From assembly GCA_964020155.1 (NCBI GenBank), contig OZ026554.1, positions 1,344,247 to 1,408,246 of the forward strand: DNA of 64,000 nt, written 5' to 3'. Made by a program: the position numbers and the translations under genes. This stretch comes from Chondrilla cf. caribensis. Its lineage: Eukaryota > Porifera > Demospongiae > Chondrillida > Chondrillidae. The notes under the pieces are model-generated. The model was not told where the DNA came from. It saw only the letters and a program-made list of their open reading frames with translations, and did not search any database. The stretch's first letter is position 1; each line of letters starts with the position of its first letter. This document shows positions 33,875 to 45,200 of this stretch, piece by piece.

Positions 33875-36389
33875 CGCACACACACACTCCATACAGTACT
33901 TTTTGTAGTCATCCATGTAAACATTACTGATAGTGTCCCTTTGTACATATCAGGATCAAGATTCACTTACAAGCTCATCAAATGTAAAGGAGCAGCTAAA
34001 GTTCTTGGAAAGCATTGACCGCTACTCAGCACAGAGAAAGCAGGACCAGGAGAGGGAGAAGGTACTCAAAGCTGCCAAGGTAAGTACCAGTGTGTGTGAG
34101 CATATCCTACATATGACATTGTGGGATGGTGTATTATGTGCACATATGTATTGTCCATTTACATATATACGTACATATGTACTGTATATCGGAGTGTGTT
34201 AGTAATTAGAGGTGCGCCAATATGGGTGTAGGATTATGCACTACACACTTGTATGTATCACTTAACTAATACAGTGGAACCTCTCTATCACAAACCTCTG
34301 AAATGTGGAAACCCCTATGATAAGAACACCATTTTGTGTCCCAGTGTAGTACTGTAGTGCATTAAATGACCTCTGAATTGAGGAAACCTCTGTATTAAGG
34401 ACTAAAATTAAGGTCCCAAAGTGTCCTTAATAGAGAGGTTCCAGTGTATTCCAATAGCAGATGAAGAAGACCAATATACATAGGTTGATACCAATGAGTG
34501 ATCTCCTATTTTACACCCGATTGGTAATATGAGTATTGCTGGATTTACTCCCATGAGAAACATAGCTACTGCACAATTTTTGACTATTAACATGCGTACC
34601 ATCAATACATGTAAATATGACTAAGTGCAATTGAACAATCCTGGCTTACATGGGCATTCTCATACTGTGGTAAACACAAGGAAAAATGACCAACATAATG
34701 AATTGAGTATGTGTATATGGAGTCACTATTGGCTATGTTAATAATGCAGTTAACCCTATGGAAGAATATTGGCTGATCAGCCGATAACTGAAAGGCACAT
34801 TGGTGCAATTCTATTGATAGTATTGTGTGTATTGTGTAGTATTTCTTGTTTACCGAAGTCCATGTGAATGGTTGTAGCCGTATTGTTTCCTTTTTGGACC
34901 TTGCATGTGTATGCACCTTCATGCGTACCTACAACTTCTTTTGCAGAGTCGGAACAAAGATGATCCTGAAGTGGCCAGAATGAAGGAACAGGCGAGAATG
35001 GTACGTTGTGTGTGCAGTAGCCACATTGTATGTGGTATGTGTCTTTGATTGCTACCACCACTTGTAGGTATGTGTGTGTGCAATAAGAGTTTGTTGTCAG
35101 TGTGCGTGCGTGCGTGCGTGTGTGTCTAGTTTACATGCGCACTCTACTCCTACCTGTAGACTGTACTTTTACCTATACACTTTACTCCTACGTATCTGTA
35201 CACTGTACTCCTACCTGTAGACTGTACTCCTACCTGTACACTGTACTCCTACCTGTACACTGTACTCCTACCTATACACTGTACTCCTACCTGTAGACTG
35301 TACTCCTACCTGTACACTGTACTCCTACCTGTACACTGTACTCCTACCTGTAGACTGTACTCCTACCTGCACTCTACTCCTACCTGTAGACTGTACTCCT
35401 ACCTGTACATTGTACTCCTACCTGTACACTGTACTCCTACCTGTACACTCTACTCCTACCTGTACACTGTACTCCTACCTGTACACTGTACTCCTACCTG
35501 TACACTGTACTCCTACCTGTACACTGTACTCCTACCTGTACACTGTACTCCTACCTGTACACTGTACTCCTGTTTGTACATTGTGTGTCTCATCTTTATG
35601 TCTTTATGTTCTGTTTGGTCTGCACCTGTAGCTTCAATTAGAGAAGGAAGAAGAAATCCGCAAAAGAGCAGCAAACGAGACAGCGTTGGCTGCCATTCAA
35701 GGCACAAGAAAGAGGACATATCCGAGTGAAGTGCCAGCTCCAGGTTCCGGTTCACTTGGAACGGGAGATGTTACAGGTGGAGGCACTTTTGCAACACCTG
35801 TGAGTACTCTTTGCACTCAGTACATCCCTGTACATGCACATCAAACAGTGTATAGTGTACCTGTACTGTATCCAGCTTATGTATGCTTGTTGCTTTCACT
35901 TAAACCTTTATGCACACTCTATATGATGTATACAGTGGAACCTTTACACACTCCCAATAAAGGACACCATAGAAATTACCTCCCTACAAAGGACACGTTC
36001 TAAGGCACCAAAAGTAGACTTTCCTATAGTGCTAATACATTTTCCACATCTGAAGAGTGGACAACCTCTCTACAGTGGGCAAAATATCTGGTCCCAATGT
36101 GTCCTTTATAGAGAGGTCTCCCTGTGCACTCTTTCAGTGTAGCTCATTAATTTTGAATACGTATTTCTCCAGTATGGCAATTCACCATACAGCACAGTTG
36201 TAAATACATGTGTGTATGTACAGTACCGCCATGTGTGCATAGACACCTATTTTTGTCCGTCTACCGCAGATTGTTCCACCGCGTCAGAAGCAGAAACGGC
36301 GTATTAATATCCGAGACCTGACGTTTTCCCTTGAACAGGAGAAAAAGAGCAGAAAATCATTGCTTTTGTACAAATCATTGACAAAATGA
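29109..36389 (+). CDS. TAF4: TFIID subunit TAF4, 11 exons
   Basis: TAF4 is a core TFIID scaffold that pairs with TAF12 through a histone fold and contacts activators. Exons: 29109-30269, 30554-30643, 31584-31707, 31806-32136, 32267-32312, 32718-32894, 33042-33107, 33954-34079, 34947-35000, 35632-35799, 36270-36389. Total 2463 nt, 820 residues, all phases consistent. Residues 1-330 are Ser/Thr/Pro-rich and include a 13-residue tandem repeat. The TAFH/NHR1 domain spans about 335-440 ([46 protein letters not shown]). The C-terminal TAF4 domain has [48 protein letters not shown] and [19 protein letters not shown]. The protein ends [20 protein letters not shown] then [10 protein letters not shown], as in animal TAF4. 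Exon 3 has two possible in-frame donors (after 31707 or 31725). Confidence 0.95.
29597..29970 (+). repeat. 39-bp coding minisatellite (13-residue repeat) in TAF4
   Basis: About nine tandem copies of a 39-bp unit containing AGTACTCCTAATCCATCACT, encoding [13 protein letters not shown] with few changes, fall within exon 1 (residues ~163-288). Nucleotide identity between units is high even at silent positions, which indicates recent expansion. The region is predicted to be disordered. Confidence 0.95.
30644..30794. repeat. (GT)n microsatellite beginning at a splice donor
   Basis: About 150 bp of GT repeats with short GCGC interruptions. It starts at the very first base of TAF4 intron 2, so the donor GTGTGT is part of the repeat. 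Confidence 0.97.
31133..31336. repeat. (GT)n microsatellite, two blocks
   Basis: Two GT runs (31133-31254 and 31271-31336), each followed by the same word TAAATTCATAC, so the second block looks like a local duplication. It lies in TAF4 intron 2. Confidence 0.95.
33235..33331. repeat. (CA)n microsatellite, left of hAT-like insertion
   Basis: CA repeats that resume at 33833-33889 on the far side of the inserted element at 33332-33832. Confidence 0.95.
33332..33832. mobile_element. Non-autonomous hAT-like element inserted in (CA)n
   Basis: The left end CAGTGTTAGAAATAACGGTC and the right end CTACCTTATTTCTAACACTG are inverted partners (about 19 bp, one indel). Subterminal TCGGACATT/TGTCCGACC words recur near both ends, as expected for transposase-binding sites. 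It sits inside a CA microsatellite in TAF4 intron 7. The CAGTG terminus suggests hAT. The target duplication cannot be read because both flanks are CACACA. No transposase is present. Confidence 0.7.
33833..33889. repeat. (CA)n microsatellite, right of hAT-like insertion
   Basis: Continuation of the interrupted CA tract, with CGCACACG variants. Confidence 0.95.
34272..34446. mobile_element. CAGTGGAAC-family MITE in TAF4 intron 8
   Basis: It starts CAGTGGAACCTCTCTATCAC and ends TAGAGAGGTTCCAGTG. The interior matches one unit of the 74-bp repeat in the element at 2104-2498 (cattttgtgtcccagtgtag). Confidence 0.75.
35130..35575. repeat. 19-bp minisatellite in TAF4 intron 9
   Basis: About 23 tandem copies of ACCTGTACACTGTACTCCT, with occasional GTAGACT or shortened units. 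It ends about 55 bp before the acceptor of exon 10. Confidence 0.96.
35933..36124. mobile_element. CAGTGGAAC-family MITE in TAF4 intron 10
   Basis: It starts CAGTGGAACCTTTACACACT and ends TATAGAGAGGTCTCCCTG. It is the inverted-orientation relative of the copies at 18704 and 24081 (caccaaaagtagacttt, gtcccaatgtgtccttta) and is flanked on the left by TA. Confidence 0.75.
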
Positions 36390-36604
36390 AAACAATATTA
36401 TTATAGCTTTGTGTGTGACTATACGTATAATGTACCGTCTTCCATTGTAACTCTGTTGTATCAGCAACACATTTCGAAGTTGTACATTCCAATAATGGTC
36501 CTAATAATGATGACATTCATTTCAGATGCATGTTCCAATTATTTCAGCTCGGAATCTTCGTTTGCATATCTAGAGTCTTTGATCACCATATATGATTTCA
36601 AAGC
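36390..36604. other. TAF4 3' flank before the satellite block
   Basis: Unique AT-rich DNA with no ORF of note. Satellite-like sequence begins near 36605. Confidence 0.5.
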
Positions 36605-38088
36605 AGATATTACACCTGATATTTTTACCAGACCTAGCTGATGGCATGAATCAAACTCTGAAACAATCCCCATCTCAATTTATGACTTGTAACCCCAACT
36701 ACATTCGGAGGTGCTTGATATTTTTCAGTGTATGGGAGAGAATAGAAGAATAAAATGCTAAACACCTTCTTGCATAACTCATGGGAGATGGGATGTCTAC
36801 TTGATATTTCTACCAGACCTAGCTGATGGCATGAACTAAATGTTGAAAAAACTACCGGCACCTTTGTACATTACCTGTAACCTTAAGTAGCTACGTACAT
36901 TGGTGTTTAAAGAATAGGAGAATAAAATGCTAAGCACCTTCTTGCAATCTCATGGGAGGGGGGGGGGTTTCAACTTGATATTTTCATCTGACCTAACCAA
37001 TGGCATGAAGTAAATGCTGAAACAATTCCCATCTCAATAGGCGGCCTGTAACCCCAGTTACATTCGAAGGTGCTTAATTTTTATCAATGTATGGGAGAGA
37101 ATAGGAGAATAAATTCTAAGTACCTTTTTGCATAGCTCATGGAAATGGGGAGGGGGGTGTCAACCTGATATTATCATCAGATCTAGCTGATGGCATGAAG
37201 TAAATGCTGTAACAATTCTTAGCTCAATATGTGGCTTGTAACCCCCAGATACGTTTGGAGGTGCTTAATAATATTCTCTTTGTGTATGGGAAAGTATAGG
37301 AGAGTAAACACTAAACAACTTTTTGGCATGACTCATGGGGATCAAAGTGGTGTGTCAACCTGATATTTTAGCAGACCTAGCTGAGGACGTGAATTAACTT
37401 ATGAAACAATTCCTATCTCCGTAGCTCATCTGTAACCCCAGCTACAATCGGAAATGCTCAATATTTTTTGAATGCATGGGATAGCACGTGCGTATAGGAG
37501 AGAAAATGCTAAGCGCCTTTTTGAATAGCTCATGGGAACGTGGGCGTGTCAACCTGATATTCTTACCAGACCTACCTGCAGATGTGAACTAACTTATGAG
37601 ATAAAACTCTTCTCAATAAGTGGCCCATAACCCCAATTACATTCGGAGGTACGTACTTAATATTTTCTCAGTGTATTGAAGAGTATAGGGGAGAAACGCT
37701 AAGCACCTTTTTGAATAGCTCGTGGGAAAGAGGGCGTGTCAACCTTCTATTATTACTAGATTTAGCTGTAGACATGATCTAGCTTATGAAACATTTCCCA
37801 TCCCATTAGATGGCCCATAACCCCATCTTCATTCAGAGGTGCTAAATATATTTTCAATGTATGGGATAGTATAATATGTAGGAGAGAAAACGCTATAAGC
37901 ACCTTTTTGAATAGCTCATGGGAAAGTGGGCGTGTCAGCCTGATATTATTACCAAACCTAACTGAACATGTGAACTAACTTATGAAACAAATAATTCCCA
38001 TCTCAATAGGTGACCCGTAACCCCAGCTACATTCGGAGGTGCTTAATATTTTTTTCAATGCATGTATGGGATAGTACGTAAACGTATA
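36605..38088 (-). repeat. Satellite A, left inverted arm
   Basis: Eight diverged monomers of about 185-195 bp in the opposite orientation to the main array, recognised by ATTCGGAGGTGCTTAATATT, AGCACCTTTTTGAATAGCTC and CCAGACCTAGCTG. The orientation flips at about 38089, where TCAATGCATGTATGGG is followed by CCATACATTG. Confidence 0.9.
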
Positions 38089-41000
38089 CTCTTCCATACA
38101 TTGAAATACTATTAAGCACCTCCGAATGTAACTGGGATTACAGGCCACCTATTGAGATGGGAATTATTCCAGAAGTTAGTTCACGTCCCCAGCTAGCTCT
38201 GTCTAAAATATCAAGCTTACATGCCCCCTCTCCCATGAGCTATGCAAAAAGGTGCTTAGAGTTTTCTTCCCTATACTCTCCAATATGTACATTGAAAGAA
38301 TATTAAGCACCTCCGATTGTAACTGGGGTTAAAGGCCACCTATTGAGATGGGAATTATTTCAGAAGTTAGTTCGCATCCCCAGCTAGCTCTGTCTAAAAT
38401 ATCAAGCTGACACTCCCCATCTCCCATGAGCTATGCAAAAAGGCACTTAGCATTTCTTCCTTATTCTCACCCATACATTGAAATATTATTAAGCACCTCC
38501 GAATGTAACTGGGGTTACAGGTAATGTATTGAGATGGGAATTATTTCAGAAGTTAGTTCACGTCCCCAGCTAGCTCTGTCTAAAATATCAAGCTGACACG
38601 TTTCCTCTTCCATGAGCTATGCAAAAAGGTGCTTAACGTTTTCTCTCCTATTCTCTCCCATACATTGAAAAAATATTAAGCATCTCCGAATGTAACTGGG
38701 GTTATGGGTTAGCTACGGAGATGGGAATTGTTTCAGAAGTTAGTTCACATCCCCAGCTAGCTCTGTCTAAAATATCAAGCTGACACGCCTCCTCTCCCAT
38801 GAGCTATGCAAAAAGGTGCTTAGCGTTTTTCTTCTATACTCTCCCATACATTGAAAGAATATTAAGCACCTCCGAATGTAACTGGGAATAAAGGCCACCT
38901 ATTGAGATGGGAATTGTTTGAGAAGTTAGTTCACATCCCCAGCTAGCTCTGTCTAAAATATCAAGCTGACACGCCCCCTCTCCCATGAGCTATGCAAAAA
39001 GGTGCTTACCGTTTTCTCTCCTATACTCTCCCATACATTGAAAAAATATTAAGCACCTCCGAATGTAACTGGGGTTATGGGTCAGCTACGGAGATGGGAA
39101 TTGTTTAAGAAGTTAGTTCACATCCCCAGCTAGCTCTGTCTAAAATATCAAGCTGACACCCCCCTTCTCCCATGAGCTATGTAAAAAGGTGCTTAGCGTT
39201 TTTTCTTCTATACTCTCCCATACATTGAAAGAATATTAAACACCTCCAAATGTAACTGGGGTTAAAGGCCACCTATTGAGATGGGAATTGTTTCAGAAGT
39301 TAGTTCACATCGCCAGCTAGCTCTGTCTAAACTATCAAGCTGACATGGCCCCTCTCCCATGAGCTATGCAGAAAGGTGCGTAGTGTTTTTTTCTTCTATA
39401 CTCTCCCATACATTGAAAGAATATTAAGCACCTCCGAATGTAACTGGGGTTATGGGTTAGCTACGGAGATGGGAATTGTTTGAGAAGTTAGTTCACATCC
39501 CCAGCTAGCTCTGTCTAAAATATCAAGCTGACATGCCTCCTCTCCCATGAGCTATGCAAAAAGGTGCTTAGCATTTTTCTTCTATACTCTCCCATACATT
39601 GAAAAAATATTAAGCACCTCCGAATGCAACTGGGGATAAAGGCCACCTATTGAGATGGGAATTGTTTGAGAAATTAGTTCACATCCCCAGCTAGCTCTGT
39701 CTAAAATATCAAGCTGACATGTTTCCTCTCCCATGAGCTATGCAAAAAGGTGCTTACCGTTTTCTCTCCTATACTCTCCCATACATTGAAAGAATATTAA
39801 GCACCTCCGAATGTAACTGGGGTTATGGGTCAGCTACGGAGATGGGAATTGTTTAAGAAGTTAGTTCACATCCCCAGCTAGCTCTGTCTAAAATATCAAG
39901 CTGACACCCCCCTTCTCCCATGAGCTATGTAAAAAGGTGCTTAGCGTTTTTTCTTCTATACTCTCCCATACATTGAAAGAATATTAAGCACCTCCAAATG
40001 TAACTGGGGTTAAAGGCCACCTATTGAGATGGGAATTGTTTCAGAAGTTAGTTCACATCGCCAGCTAGCTCTGTCTAAAATATCAAGCTGACATGGCCCC
40101 TCTCCCATGAGCTATGCAGAAAGGTGCGTAGTGTTTTTTTCTTCTATACTCTCCCATACATTGAAAGAATATTAAGCACCTCCGAATGTAACTGGGGTTA
40201 TGGGTTAGCTACGGAGATGGGAATTGTTTGAGAAGTTAGTTCACATCCCCAGCTAGCTCTGTCTAAAATATCAAGCTGACATGTTTCCTCTTCCATGAGC
40301 TATGCAAAAGGTGCTTACCGTTTTCTCTCCTATACTCTCCCATACATTGAAAAAATATTAAGCACCTCCGAATGTAACTGGGGTTATGGGTTAGCTACGG
40401 AGATGGGAATTGTTTCAGAAGTTAGTTCACATCCCCAGCTACCTCTGTCTAAAATATCAAGCTGACACGCCTCCTCTCGCATGAGCTATGCAAAAAGGTG
40501 CTTAGCGTTTTATTCCCATACTCTCCCATACATTGAAATAATATTAAGCACCTCCGAATGTAACTGGGGTTATGGGTTAGCTACGGAGATGGGAATTGTT
40601 TCAGAAGTTAGTTCACATCCCCAGCTAGCTCTGTCTAAAATATCAAGCTGACACGCCTCCTCTCCCATGAGCTATGCAAAAAGGTGCTTAGCATTTTTCT
40701 TCTATACTCTCCCATACATTGAAAAAATATTAAGCACCTCCGAATGTAACTGGGGATAAAGGCCACCTATTGAGATGGGAATTGTTTGAGAAATTAGTTC
40801 ACATCCCCAGCTAGCTCTGTCTAAAATATCAAGCTGACATGTTTCCTCTTCCATGAGCTATGCAAAAAGGTGCTTACCGTTTTCTCTCCTATACTCTCCC
40901 ATACATTGAAAAAATATTAAGCACCTCCGAATGTAACTGGGGATAAAGGCCACCTATTGAGATGGGAATTGTTTGAGAAGTTAGTTCACATCCCCAGCTA

Positions 41001-42218
41001 GCTCTGTCTAAAATATCAAGCTGACATGGCCCCTCTCCCATGAGCTATGCAGAAAGGTGCGTAGTGTTTTTTTCTTCTATACTCTCCCATACATTGAAAG
41101 AATATTAAGCACCTCCGAATGTAACTGGGGTTATGGGTTAGCTACGGAGATGGGAATTGTTTCAGAAGTTAGTTCACATCCCCAGCTAGCTCTGTCTAAA
41201 ATATCAAGCTGACACGCCTCCTCTCCCATGAGCTATGCAAAAAGGTGCTTAGCATTTTTCTTCTATACTCTCCCATACATTGAAAAAATATTAAGCACCT
41301 CCGAATGTAACTGGGGATAAAGGCCACCTATTGAGATGGGAATTGTTTGAGAAGTTAGTTCACATCCCCAGCTAGCTCTGTCTAAAATATCAAGCTGACA
41401 TGTTTCCTCTTCCATGAGCTATGCAAAAAGGTGCTTACCGTTTTCTCTCCTATACTCTCCCATACATTGAATAAATATTAAGCACCTCCGAATGTAACTG
41501 GGGTTATGGGTTAGCTACGGAGATGGGAATTGTTTCAGAAGTTAGTTCACATCCCCAGCTAGCTCTGTCTAAAATATCAAGCTGACACGCCTCCTCTCGC
41601 ATGAGCTATGCAAAAAGGTGCTTAGCGTTTTATTCCCATACTCTCCCATACATTGAAATAATATTAAGCACCTCCGAATGTAACTGGGGTTATGGGTTAG
41701 CTACGGAGATGGGAATTGTTTCAGAAGTTAGTTCACATCCCCAGCTAGCTCTGTCTAAAATATCAAGCTGACATGCCCCCTCTCCCATGAGCTATGCAGA
41801 AAGGTGCGTAGCGTTTTTTCTTCTATACTCTCCCATACATTGAAAAAATATTAAGCACCTCCGAATGTAACTGGGGATAAAGGCCACCTATTGAGATGGG
41901 AATTGTTTGAGAAGTTAGTTCACATCCCCAGCTAGCTCTGTCTAAAATATCAAGCTGACATGTTTCCTCTTCCATGAGCTATGCAAAAGGTGCTTACCGT
42001 TTTCTCTCCTATACTCTCCCATACATTGAATAAATATTAAGCACCTCAGAATGTAACTGGGGTTACAGGTCACCTATTGAGATGGGAATTGTTTCAGAAG
42101 TTAGTTCATGTCCCAAGGTATATCTGTCTAAAATATCAAACTGACACGCCCCCTCTCCCATGAGCTATGCAAAAAGGTGATTAGCATTTTCTTCCCTATT
42201 CTCACCCATACATTGAAA
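38089..42218 (+). repeat. Satellite A (~187 bp), forward block 1
   Basis: About 22 head-to-tail monomers. The core words are TTAAGCACCTCCGAATGTAA, GAGATGGGAATTGTTTCAGA, CTGTCTAAAATATCAAGCTG and CCCATGAGCTATGCAAAAAG. Two monomer variants (AAAGGCCACCTATTGAG and TATGGGTTAGCTACGG) are intermixed. Multi-monomer segments recur at about 747 bp (for example 39015 and 39765). Confidence 0.97.
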
Positions 42219-45200
42219 ATATGTGACACTGGGGGGAAATTTTGGTCGACACCAAAAGGCATCTTTTGCTATCAAAAGGTAGCTACTAGGTCCAGGAGTG
42301 CATCTGTGCATTCGGATTTCAGCTATGATGCATTACGTGCACACAGGAGAGGCCGTGGTGACAACTCAAAAAATTGACATTTTTTTGCTTGTCACCACGA
42401 GGCTTATAGCGCACTCAGGACCATCTGAATGCTTCCGAAATTGTGTTGGTGAGTTTGATATGGACACTGGGTAGCCCTTGGTGACCAGCAAAGAACTCTC
42501 AAATTGCCTAGGTGATCACCACAAGGCGTATTACACGCATATATGAATGTACATACAAAGTATATACATTTATTATATGTGACACTGGGGGGAAATTTTG
42601 GTCGACACCAAAATGCATCTTTTTGCTGTCAAAAGGTAGCTACCAGGTTTAGGAGTGCGTCTGTGCATTCGGATTTCAGCTATGATGCATTACGTGCACA
42701 CAGGAGAGGCCGTGGTGACAACTCAAAAAATTGACATTTTTTTGCTTGTCACCACGAGGCTTATAGTGCACTCAGGACAATCTGAATGCTTCCGAAATTG
42801 TGTTGGTGAGTTTGGTATGGACACTGGGTAGCCCTTGGTGACCAGCAAAGAACTCTCAAATTGCCTAGGTGATCACCACAAGGCGTATTACACGCATATA
42901 TGAATGTACATACAAAGTATATACATTTTATTATATGTGACACTGGGGGGAAATTTTGGTCGACACCAAAATGCATCTTTTTGCTATCAGAAGGTAGCTA
43001 CTAGGTCCAGGAGTGCGTCTGTGCATTCGGATTTCAGCTATGATGCATTACGTGCACACAGGAGAGGCCGTGGTGACAACTCAAAAAATTGACATTTTTT
43101 TGCTTGTCACCACGAGGCTTATAGCGCACTCAGGACAATCTGAATGCTTCCGAAATTGTGTTGGTGAGTTTGGTATGGACACTGGGTAGCCCTTGGTGAC
43201 CAGCAAAGAACTCTCAAATTGCCTAGGTGATCACCACAAGGCGTATTACACGCATATATGAATGTACATACAAAGTATATACATTTTATTATATGTGACA
43301 CTGGGGGGAAATTTTGGTCGACACCAAACTGCATCTTTTTGCTATCAGAAGGTAGCTACTAGGTCCAGGAGTGCGTCTGTGCATTCGGATTTTAGCTATG
43401 ATGCATTACGTGCACACAGGAGAGGCCGTGGTGACAACTCAAAAAATTGACATTTTTTTGCTTGTCACCACGAGGCTTATAGCGCACTCAGGACAATCTG
43501 AATGCTTCCGAAATTGTGTTGGTGAGTTTGGTATGGACACTGGGTAGCCCTTGGTGACCAGCAAGGAACTCTCAAATTGCTTAGGTGATCACCACAAGGC
43601 ATATTACACGCATATATGAATGTACATACAAAGTATATACATTTTATTATATGTGACACTGGGGGGAAATTTTGGTCGACACCAAAATGCATCTTTTTGC
43701 TATCAGAAGGTAGCTACTAGGTCCAGGAGTGCGTCTGTGCATTCGGATTTCAGCTATGATGCATTACGTGCACACAGGAGAGGCCGTGGTGACAACTCAA
43801 AACATTGACATTTTTTTGCTTGTCACCACGAGGCTTATAGTGCACTCAGGACAATCTGAATGCTTCCGAAATTGTGTTGGTGAGTTTGGTATGGACACTG
43901 GGTAGCCCTTGGTGACCAGCAAAGAACTCTCAAATTGCCTAGGTGATCACCACAAGGCGTATTACACGCATATATGAATGTACATACAAAGTATATACAT
44001 TTTATTATATGTGACACTGGGGGGAAATTTTGGTCGACACCAAAATGCATCTTTTTGCTATCAGAAGGTAGCTACTAGGTCCAGGAGTGCGTCTGTGTAT
44101 TCGGATTTCAGCTATGATGCATTATGTGCACACAGGAAAGGCCGTGGTGACAACTCAAAAAATTGACATTTTTTTGCTTGTCACCACGAGGCTTATAGCG
44201 CACTCAGGACCATCTGAATGCTTCCGAAATTGTGTTGGTGAGTTTGGTATGGACACTGGGTAGCCCTTGGTGACCAGCAAGGAACTCTCAAATTGCTTAG
44301 GTGATCACCACAAGGCGTATTACACGCATATATGAATGTACATACAAAGTATATACATTTTATTATATGTGACACTGGGGGGAAATTTTGGTCCACACCA
44401 AACTGCATCTTTTTGCTGTCAAAAGGTAGCTACCAGGTTTAGGAGTGCGTCTGTGCATTCGGATTTCAGCTATGATGCATTACGTGCACACAGGAGAGGC
44501 CGTGGTGACAACTCAAAAAATTGACATTTTTTGCTTGTCACCACGAGGCTTATAGCGCACTCAGGACCATCTGAATGCTTCCGAAATTGTGTTGGTGAGT
44601 TTGGTATGGACACTGGGTAGCCCTTGGTGACCAGCAAGGAACTCTCAAATTGCTTAGGTGATCACCACAAGGCGTATTACACGCATATATGAATGTACAT
44701 ACAAAGTATATACATTTTCTTATAATATGTGACACTGGGGGGAAATTTTGGTCGACACCAAACTGCATTTTTTTGCTATCAAAAGGTAGCTACTAGGTCC
44801 AGGAGTGCATCTGTGCATTCGGATTTCAGCTATGATGCATTACGTGCACACAGGAGAGGCCGTGGTGACAACTCAAAAAATTGACATTTTTTTGCTTGTC
44901 ACCACGAGGCTTATAGCGCACTCAGGACCATCTGAATGCTTCCGAAATTGTGTTGGTGAGTTTGGTATGGACACTGGGTAGCCCTTGGTGACCAGCAAAG
45001 AACTCTCAAATTGCTTAGGTGATCACCACAAGGCGTATTACACGCATATATGAATGTACATACAAAGTATATACATTTTATTATATGTGACACTGGGGGG
45101 AAATTTTGGTCGACACCAAAATGCATCTTTTTGCTATCAGAAGGTAGCTACTAGGTCCAGGAGTGCGTCTGTGTATTCGGATTTCAGCTATGATGCATTA

